DNA of 64,000 nt from Oreohelix idahoensis (taxonomy: Eukaryota > Mollusca > Gastropoda > Stylommatophora > Oreohelicidae), in contig JAMPIV010017787.1 in assembly GCA_024509875.1 (NCBI GenBank), positions 144,955 to 208,954 on the forward strand, in the 5' to 3' direction. Below the pieces are notes generated by a model. It saw only the letters and a program-made list of their open reading frames with translations. It did no database searches and was not told the origin of the DNA. A program made the position numbers and the translations under genes. Each line of letters opens with the position of its first letter. The first letter of the stretch is position 1. Shown here in pieces: positions 55,461-64,000 of this stretch.

Positions 55461-57476
55461 TGTCGTGAAACATTCTAAATCCACATATATAAATTAAAAG
55501 GTAAATGTAAAGCCTAACAAATAAATTCAATAAAAAGAAAGAAGAATGGTAAAGAACAGTGCTGTCACAATGACTGTACTCGAGACCCCTCTTTTTCTAC
55601 TTCGTCTGCAAATTGTAACGTTTCCACGTTGATAGTAAAGCCTAAGCAGCATACACGCGTTTCCACAACACAATAAAACGTGTACTGCATTTCTAAGAAA
55701 ACCTTGAGATACGCAAGCTGATTAATGACCTAAATTAATATTAACATTAATTACACTACGTTAACATAAACGAAAGGACAGATGGACTTAGGATAGAAAG
55801 AGATCGAGGGCTGAAAGCAGGAACGCATGCAACCCTAACACGCGTCTCGCGATACAAAATTAATACCCTCCCCGCGCGAAAGGCCAGAGTCACTAACTTT
55901 TTTTCAAACAGACCGTCATAACAAACACTACAACTACGAGAGTTAGGTTTAAAAACCTGAAAAACGCTTATTAGGAAACATGACATTATACTGGTTTACG
56001 TTTGAAAGCCTGACAGTACAGCAGACACCCTAAAAGTTTGGAAGTGAGGAGGTGGTAACAGCACGACTATCCTAGAAGAAAATACATATTTTGAACGCAG
56101 CCACTTAGCTCCATTAAAACTTATATATTTGGATTCCTTAGGACTTGCTGACAAAGAATATGTTAAGTGTTACGCAAATAGTCCAGGAATTAACAAATTA
56201 TAGCCAAAAGAAAATAGTGAGGGTGTCAGACAACACCAAAAAAATAATCGCACAGTGGCATGTTTTGAAACCACTATTTTACGGGAAATGGGCCACCATG
56301 TAAAACCCTATTTGATTGGATAGAAATAAATGTAAGGCTAAACACGATTAGTCGGACTATGAATACTAATTCTTTGTTGTTAGGGGAAACGGTATTAAGG
56401 GTACTTTTTTTGAAAAGCTGTGTAAACATGGCCCGATTGGTTAGACCCGCCAATATAGTCAATTAGGAGCGTCAGGTCAGTGCCACATTTTAAAATAAAC
56501 TTACTAAGAAACAGTGCGTTGAGAGCCAGATCATATTTTGCTAAATAAAAGTCTGGGACAGAGGCAGATCGGAATTTGTGCCATTATTCATCGCCAGTCA
56601 ACGTATCTGTGTATTATTTCCATGAATTGTGGGACTGTGGTCCTAGTTATTGAAGCAGCACCTGGTCTGAGTTTTGCTGAATCCAGAGGCTGACAGCATA
56701 CTCCTTGGTCCAGATAGCGACCAGTGAGGTGTCTCCAGAACACAGGAAGCAATCGAGCAGAGGAGTCTTTTCCTGTCGCATTACGAAAGATAAGCTTCTG
56801 TGGCCAGAGTAGCTCAACATTATGTGCCCCCTCAAAAATTAACATTTTGTTAAACACAGAGGGACAATTAATTGGTTCAAATTACAGGAACTGTGAACTT
56901 TTCAAAATACTATTTCCCCGATAATCAAACACTTGAAGTCATGATGAAAAACAACAACCAAGCTTGAACAAAACCAGTATTACCTCATATTACTACTGCA
57001 CAAATTACACACATAGAATAATAATAATAAACTATGTCAATACAAAGTTCATATATATAAACTGTGTACATAATACTTGTAATTACATTTGATTGTGATT
57101 CCTGGTTCACTGTGTAGTTGAATCAGGATACCCATTATTGAAAGAATTAATACATATATTTTTAAAAAACTTAAACACTTGACTCATTTAAGATAGTCTT
57201 ATAGAGTGTTATATGTGTGTGAGTGTCACAGTGTTGTAAAGTGTTGTGGAATACATTAAATTGTTTATCTGTCTGTTGTTGTTGTGACTTACACTTCATC
57301 ATTTTCATAACCCTAGACATTTAACGTAGTCATCACAATATTCCAGAATAATTCTGACTGAGGTATAAATGTGGTAGCAAGTAAGGTCATCTGTCATACA
57401 CCACACTTATTAGATACAGATACATTCACAGCTGATCTCAGTCAGTACACTAAGTCCCCTATAAATATTTATAACA
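55461..57476 (+). repeat. 3' LTR of element B, right arm
   Basis: 2016 bp, more like the left 3' LTR than like the neighbouring 5' LTR. It also lacks the terminal 15 bases. Confidence 0.88.
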
Positions 57477-57967
57477 TGTCAGTTTACAACACTCAGCACA
57501 CGTCGAAGGGTAAGAATGTTAATTGTTCCTGTCTCGCTCTGGTTGTTTATACGCCAGATGGATTCTCTCATACGTTCATCCCTGCCAGTATTACGTCCAA
57601 CGCCAAACTCCAACAGTCTTTGCCTTAATGAGTCATTGATTGCAGTGTCATTCTCTAATAGGCGATCATTAATTATCCTTAGTATTTCTTCCTTGAATAA
57701 GACTGATGTCAATTACAGCTAAGCCATAGAAACGCTGAAAGACGTTGCATTATGTCGAGCTGCAATTTTTCGATAAATAGCAGAGATCACATGTGTCACA
57801 TAGAGCCAAAGGATCGGTTGAATATGCTGCGTTATTTCGTGCTTTGGAATACCAAAGTTTTAAGAGATTGGGATGATGCGCAGCGAAACGATGTACAGTG
57901 CCAGACAGCGATGCATTACGTATTTTTAAAATACAACCATTTCTAAATCATGATTGTGACGTGTGAC

Positions 57968-58650
57968 GTAAATATAGCCACGTAGATCCGACCTCGTTTG
58001 CTTCCTTTAATTAGTGTTTTACGTTTTGCTAAAACCAACCACGCAATTCGCTGTTGTTGACTCACCTTCGAAGCCACGCCTATTTTTCGTGAATTACACG
58101 CGCTAATGTGTGTTTACAAATGTCGTGTAACGAGTGTGTAAAACCCGCTTCTTAGTTAAATCATTATGTCGAGATGCAAATATCACCCAGCCAATCAACG
58201 AGCAACGTTCACCAGTCTCTGTTGCAGAATAAAATTAGCCATAAACCCTGTTTTTCGGAACTCGGTAAGGGCCATCTTGTCTCCCAATATGGCGGAAAAC
58301 AGAATAAAATTAGGCATAAGCCCTGTTTGTCTGGGACTCGTCTCGGTCATGGATTGTACGGCGGATGGTACGGAACCGCATATAGCCAATCAGCTTGCCA
58401 CGCCGAGAACCAACCAAAAGCATTCCTTACGCTTACATCTATCTATATATACGGGAGAGATTTATAAAAAATCACGCACACACCAACACGAGGCCAGCAC
58501 GACCGACTGGGACAAAAGAAAGCTGCCAACCTTTGATTTATTGCTTAACTGCGTGACCGGGAACTCTTGATGCTTCACCAAAGTCGACTGGCCTGTTTAA
58601 ATCTTGGAGGGTAAATATACTTACTATACTTGTAGGAGAATAGGCCTACA
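57968..58650 (+). promoter_or_regulatory. right-arm-only segment with CCAAT and TATA boxes and an internal tandem duplication
   Basis: Only two short pieces of it (TAAAATTAGGCATAA with following bases, and TACAGCAGCCATTTA) survive in the left arm, so the left arm looks like a deletion derivative. CAGAATAAAATTAGSCATAA occurs twice, about 85 bp apart (58225, 58310). AGCCAATCAGC at 58384 and TCTATATATACGGGAG at about 58440 have promoter-like spacing. It could be a promoter or an LTR fragment. No downstream gene is recognised. Confidence 0.4.
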
Positions 58651-59119
58651 GCAGCCATTTATACTACCTATACCTGTATATATTTAATATATATTGTTTC
58701 ACTATGAATATATCAGGTTACTGATTGTATCTTGGGGAATTAGTTATAATGATTGTATTTCCTGATATGATTGATGAAGACGAAAACCAATAGGACTCAT
58801 ACTCCAATCTTAATTCTCACATAACTTCAATCTATTGTCTCAGATAACTCCAACCTGAAATATAACAAAAACAGTCCTTCTTAGGACTCATATAACTTCA
58901 ATCTATTGTCTCGTATAACTCCAATCTATTGTCTCCTATAACTCCAACCTGGAATATAACCAAACAGTCCTCGTCTCATATAACTCCTATCATCAGAACA
59001 CAACAATATTGTTAGGATATATGTTACCAGCCAGTATAGCACTTGTCAGAGAGGGCCTGGTATATTATAGGGGGAAGGAAATGGTTGTATCACACCTAGG
59101 TGTACAGATTATTGGATTT

Positions 59120-59222
59120 ATTCATGTATTGAATTTATATTATTGGATGTATTCATGTATTGAATTTATATTATTGGATGTATTCATGAATTGAATTTAT
59201 ATTATTGGATGTATCCATGTAT
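59120..59222. repeat. 31-bp minisatellite (right arm)
   Basis: Reverse-complement counterpart of 38662-38774, with the same unit order. Confidence 0.9.
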
Positions 59223-59794
59223 TAATTTATCAGAAAGAATGTTTTGCCAGTAGACACCTGTCTTGTCTCGCTATTGCTAACTCATACTGAGCCATGTTGT
59301 CATTCATCCTACATGCAGACACCTGAGACACGCTCATCTCATACACACTAAAAATAGGTGGGCTTGATGACAGAAATTAGTCCTTATTTTTACTTGTTAC
59401 AGGTTTTATTCGTGTCATCCAACCTGAGGTCGTATGTCCAGTCAATCCAGCTGCCTGGAACTTTGCAGGAGCACAGTGATTGCACAGGAGCTACATCTTT
59501 AGTCCCCCTCAGTCTTGGGTGGGCTAACGAAACGATCATCAGCAGGTGTTTGTGTGCAAGAAATTAAGGACAGAACGTTTTGAGAGATGAGTACACATTA
59601 GTACCATTTCCGTCGGCAATTTGAGCATTTAAGTCAATGAGAAGAAAACGTGAATTAGCATAGTAAGAGACAAACAGCATAGCTGATAAATTTTATATAT
59701 ATTTAATTAACAGAACAGCTGATACATTTTACTATAATTGAGTAACAGCAGCTGATGATATAAATTTTGTTCCCTATAATTGGAAAACCTGTTG

Positions 59795-59896
<102 letters not shown>

Positions 59897-60145
59897 GGCC
59901 GAAAAGGAGACGCCCCGCCCCCTACCTGTTTCTAGGCAGATTATTTTCGATGTGCGCGAAGCATTCTGGGTTGTGAAAAGTCTGGAAGTTAGAAGATATG
60001 TAATGAGGCCACAATAAAGCCTGAGAATATTAATTGTGGTGTATAGTTGTGAGTCATATTTGATATTCATGTGTTATATACAACTAGCTGTTGGTTTTAT
60101 TTGTGTTTTCGCTATTCCTAAAGCGATAATCGCGTGATGTGAAAT

Positions 60146-60905
60146 TTAACACATTAACTAACCGATTTGAAAAACACACACTGTGGCCGATGATAAATTT
60201 TTATCCATTATTACATCCTGTTAGGGTGTTTGCACAAAGTTAAGCTGTAGTTTATCGTAATTGTTTTACAGATTTTTAAGAATTACACGACATTTTTTAA
60301 AGATAAAATGAAATGTGCATAGTACAATAAAATTGTAAACTCTAATAGAGGTTGTTTTGCTATTTAATGGCCCTCCCGAATGGCCGAAGAGGAACTTTGC
60401 ACATATTTTCACCATTTATAACTGCTTGCGCCTCCATCACTTACAAAATCACAATTTAATCAATGTGCACACCGTGTTTCACTACTGTCCCTCGTCCGCT
60501 AGATCTATCAGTCAGTCAATTGTTTGAAAACACGTTTCCTAACCTATTTCAAGCCGTTAGACGAGATGGTACAGCGCATTATGTAATCCTATCACTAGTT
60601 TTGACCACGGTAAACAGTGTTACACGATTGGTAAACTAACCCAAAACCCGAAAAAAATTTATTAATTATATATATCTTATTTTCCAGTGGTTCTACAACA
60701 TATACCATGCGTTTGGGTAATATTGTTTTCCGGTGGCCACCTTAAAATCACGAACCAGATCAGAGAGTGTTTCCAGTACAATTTTCATTCGTTTTTAATT
60801 ACTAAAATTTAGATTTGGTCGCTCTGAGCGCGCTTGTCGGTTCCAATAAAATGTGATTATTTTTGTAATCCGCTGACATGGCTTGCGGTTAGTTAAGTGT
60901 GTTAA
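60146..60905 (-). mobile_element. piggyBac-like MITE, copy 3 (right arm)
   Basis: TTAA-flanked (60146-60149, 60902-60905), 752 bp between. Same insertion as copy 2, but 72 bp longer through scattered small insertions that even alter the terminal repeats (CACATTAACTAACCG). Confidence 0.82.
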
Positions 60906-60964
60906 GGTAGCCAAGAATTAACTACGCCTAGCGCGCAGTAAAGTGAGAGGTGAATTAGCCATGC

Positions 60965-60973
60965 TATAAAAAG
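60965..60973 (+). promoter_or_regulatory. TATA box in the right-arm D LTR
   Basis: TATAAAAAG, same place as in the left-arm LTRs. Confidence 0.5.
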
Positions 60974-62675
60974 AGGATAGCGTACCTAACAGCGGCCCTT
61001 TTTTAAGTATCATTACAGACAAGAGGGAACGGAAACGAGGCGCGATGAGTACCCACACAGAAGAACACAAAGACATGACACGTGGAGTTTAATTTAAATT
61101 AGAAATTAGTTTTAAATTTAATTCGGAATAATATCGATGTGGCTATTTTAATTGTTGAGTGATATAGATTGAATGTTTTTTCCAAAGGAAAATGTCTTTT
61201 TATGACAGTTATAATTTAGTCCTTGAAATGATAGAATAGTGAAAATACTGGTATGATAGGTTTTATAGGCACGCAAAGCCAAACTCACAGATGTTGAGAG
61301 TTTTTAAGAGCAATTATGTCATCATCAGACCGGGCAAGAAAGGCAAATTATAGTAGGTAGCTATTTCATACATGGAATACTGGACAGAGGAAGCGAGGTA
61401 TATTACTTTAAATATAGATGATATTGACAGTTATCAGGTATTGGCAACCTACGTGGGGTCATGAAAGGCGGCGCTGTCACCCTGTGTAATTGTATAAAAA
61501 AAGGACGCCAGTTTATAATATTGTTTGAAAGACACGTGGGTGAGGGAAGCAGATTACGAAAATTATCTTTCCCCAGTAAAGGAAAAGAGATAGGTTTTTC
61601 GTGTAAATGCCAGTTTTTTGTTAAAGTTTCAAGAGTAATTCATTGTATTTCTTATATGAAAAGTAATTGAGTGTAATTCACGATATGCCAACTTATCCTA
61701 ATCTAACTGTTTTATATTTAATAGTTACTGTGAGTGGAGAAAAGTCCATTTAGATTTTTCAGTAGAGCGCGAGGCCACTCCTTGGAGCATAAAGCGCATT
61801 TGAGACATAAATGTTTGCTGTTTGCTTTCCCTTGCGGAGTCAGGGCCGACACCATAGGCTGTGTCTAACACCAGCCCGAACAAGAAGCATTTTTAATTCT
61901 ATTTGCAGTGTTTGTTTTCGGTAAGCGATGTGTTCAATGTGATGAGATTCCCAGTCGCACCAGTAGTCATATACGATCACAGCTTGTTTGCCAAGGCGCG
62001 CACCAAGTCGTTCCACATACGAACATGCTTCAGAATGCAGTAACGAAATACAGATGTGGTATCGTTTACGAGGTAAGTAGCTTATTTCTCCATTACTGAG
62101 AGTATTTGTTTGTACATGTAGTTGAAGAATAGTTAATTTTTATGTCCATTTTAATGATTATATACTTATCGGTTAAGGAGACTGGTGATGGAGAGCACGA
62201 GGGCTCACTTCAAGGTTATAATATTTCTTTCTCTTCTACCGCTCCTGAGAGGAGCATGGGGACCAACAGTGGTGGTTTTGCCTTCATATTAAGCATTCAA
62301 TGATGCTCGGAGCCATAAGTGCTTTCGGTAGCAAATCTGTGTTACTTGGTATGAGGTTTGCCAAGGCTCAATGCACAACACCATACTAATTAACTATTCT
62401 GTGCTTTGTTTTGCTTCACTTCAGATTAGCATCGGGTACTGTTGGGTGTATTGTTTTGTTTAGTTTTGTTTTGTTATGTTCGCTAAGTTTAGTTTTGTTT
62501 AATGTTTGCTGGTGTCTTCACTAGAAAGGTTGTAAAAATTAAATATTATCTCCTGCCTCTATACTCAAGAGTTTTTTGTTTTGTATCTGGGTCCGGTTGC
62601 GAGTGTGACATGCGAGTGATACACACATAACAATATAATCATCAAAATCATCTCGCCCCCAACCTTTATCACAAT

Positions 62676-62696
62676 TGGCGTCGCGTCGGACAGGAT
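62676..62696 (+). promoter_or_regulatory. primer-binding site of element D, right arm
   Basis: TGGCGTCGCGTCGGACAGGAT, two bases after the LTR. It has additional bases compared with the left-arm site, as elsewhere in this stretch. Confidence 0.5.
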
Positions 62697-62709
62697 AAAG
62701 GCAGACAGT

Positions 62710-64000
62710 GAACACCGAGCAAACAGCAAACGAACAAATAATTGGTAAACACCCAGCGTGCAAACCAGCAGCAAGATGACTAATGTGCCTGTTAAGATAT
62801 TGTACTGAAAGAAGCCCCAGAGATAATCTTGTTTTAGATGGAGAGGAAGGGTACCCCCACTTGTCAAGATTAGTTGGAAAGAAAGAGGGAAGCCCGCGTG
62901 GAAGGTGGCGCCTTATTGTGCAGGAAGACAAGTTAGACATGAATATGGAACAACGTGCATACCATGGGTATCTAGAGAATACGTGATACATGTGGATTGG
63001 AGTCCAAGGCCATTCCCTGATAAGTTAACTGGAAATTGATCAAAAAAGCCTAACTGCAAGCAACTCAACTCAGACAATGAAGATGACCAGGAGGTTTTTA
63101 GCCCTTGGGAATATGCAGTTAATGGTGAAAGTATAAAAAGCCTAGATACACTCGAACCAGGAATAGCAATGCAGAAGTTCAAAGGAGAAAGGAGGCATTC
63201 AGAGCAGAATTATCCTTCCTAAAGTCCCAGAATAGCACAGATGTCAGAGGCCAGTTTCGATAGCACAAAGGGAGGTGCAGAGAAAGAGAGCACCATGCCA
63301 GCGCGGAACAGCCAACGCAAGACGAAGGGGGTTGTCCGCGGGAACAGCCCAACGTCAAGACGAGGAGGATGTGTCCGCAGGAACCTCAACTAGACCTTCT
63401 GCTGTTGAGAGTCAGGCAGTGGTCGGGAAAGCTGTGAGCTGACAGCACCAACAAACGCAGTGTGGCACCGGCAAGTCGAAAAGGGAAGTGCAAGTGGTAT
63501 AGTGTCCACAGGGATGGGATTCCATCACGCCAGATGATGGTGGTATGATGTCTTTGTACATCAGACCAAGATCTTCAGAAAGGGATTCCGGAGTCTGGCG
63601 AAAAATGAGAGAGTGGAATTTGACAGCAAACCATCTGTCCCAGGCATGGAAGCAATCTAATGTTGCGGCCTTGGCGGTCAAGAAAGCAAAGGAAGCAGGA
63701 AGCGTACCCATGGTCAAACAGACGGGAAGCCCAGAACGAATAAGAAGCCAACAATTTGGAGACCTTTCAGACCGACACTGGGCAGCCCAAGATCCCCACA
63801 AGGCCCGCAACCGAAGAGATTGTTTTGGATGCAAAATCCCACAGAACATTTGATAGCCGCCCTGTCCCTCCAAGAGTTTCTTTCCCTAACGGACTGGTCA
63901 CAACCAGGGTTGCCTTTAAGGGCGCAAGCCAAGAGATGGCCAAGACAACTGTCCCACACAAGGCGCCGAGAGAATTGGCCGATGTCTAGGGGAGGAAACC
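62710..64000 (+). pseudogene. element D Gag, right arm, heavily frameshifted and incomplete
   Basis: Colinear with 34160-35393 but broken into short frames by numerous one-base changes. Recognisable pieces are the capsid start near 62830-62960, PWEYAV near 63105, the tandem PREQ-type repeat near 63290-63390, and a cold-shock piece VFVHQ/FRKGFRSLAKNERVEFDSK (about 63549-63633). Zinc-knuckle remnants lie near 63750-63850. The window ends before the stop. Not functional as read. Confidence 0.75.

Larger units (their letters stand above)
49173..57476 (+). mobile_element. element B, right-arm copy
   Basis: Same structure as the left copy on the opposite strand: 5' LTR 49173-51225, primer-binding site, gag, integrase remnants, RT, RNase H, polypurine tract and 3' LTR 55461-57476. 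It has extra single-base deletions in gag and pol that the left copy lacks, but it lacks the left copy's TAA in RNase H. Confidence 0.9.

Overview
Transposon-dense metazoan DNA, probably from a marine invertebrate; a lophotrochozoan is plausible but unproven. No intact host gene, rRNA, tRNA or CRISPR array is supported. Almost everything recognisable is a retroelement, a DNA-transposon relic or simple repeat. The eukaryotic assignment rests on LTR retrotransposons with 1-2 kb LTRs, LINE reverse-transcriptase fragments, a hAT/ZMYM-type transposase, piggyBac-like TTAA insertions, (TA)n, (GATA)n, (GA)n and (CA)n tracts, and a LIN28-type cold-shock domain.

Left part (1-31.6 kb): two LINE remnants of different families lie at 0.85-1.96 kb. 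From about 4.2 to 21.3 kb lies an old, broken Ty3/gypsy-type element on the plus strand (called C here). A young element of the same lineage (A, minus strand, 7000-16275, paired 1084-bp LTRs, 5-bp target duplication ATCAT) is inserted into C's gag. After C come a decayed hAT transposase (21.9-23.8 kb), a 5'-truncated LINE on the minus strand (24.0-25.8 kb), a 682-bp piggyBac-like MITE (27.5-28.2 kb) and long microsatellites.

Right part (31.7-64 kb): this is dominated by a giant inverted repeat. The left arm (34160 or beyond to 48520) and the right arm (48702 to the window end) face each other across a 181-bp spacer. Each arm carries, from the centre outward, a gypsy-type element with about 2-kb LTRs (B), some 1.7-2.3 kb of unassigned flank with minisatellites and a (TA)n tract, and an LTR element (D) whose only gene is a Gag. 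In D the Gag is a capsid-like region followed by a LIN28-like cold-shock domain and two CCHC zinc knuckles. D's promoter-proximal LTR holds a second copy of the piggyBac-like MITE, and the sister LTR preserves the exact empty TTAA site.

How the parts relate: A and C have integrase upstream of reverse transcriptase, and B's remaining integrase pieces sit in the same place. This is the Gmr1-like arrangement (copia-like order in a Ty3/gypsy lineage). A keeps protease and integrase catalytic residues but has YLDE where the RT box should be YxDD. B has lost the protease and the integrase core in both arms. D has no pol at all and would depend on enzymes supplied in trans. The outermost right arm is 5-10% longer than its left counterpart through scattered short insertions, so part of the palindrome may be unpolished or mis-joined assembly. 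That question should be settled before biology is read into it.
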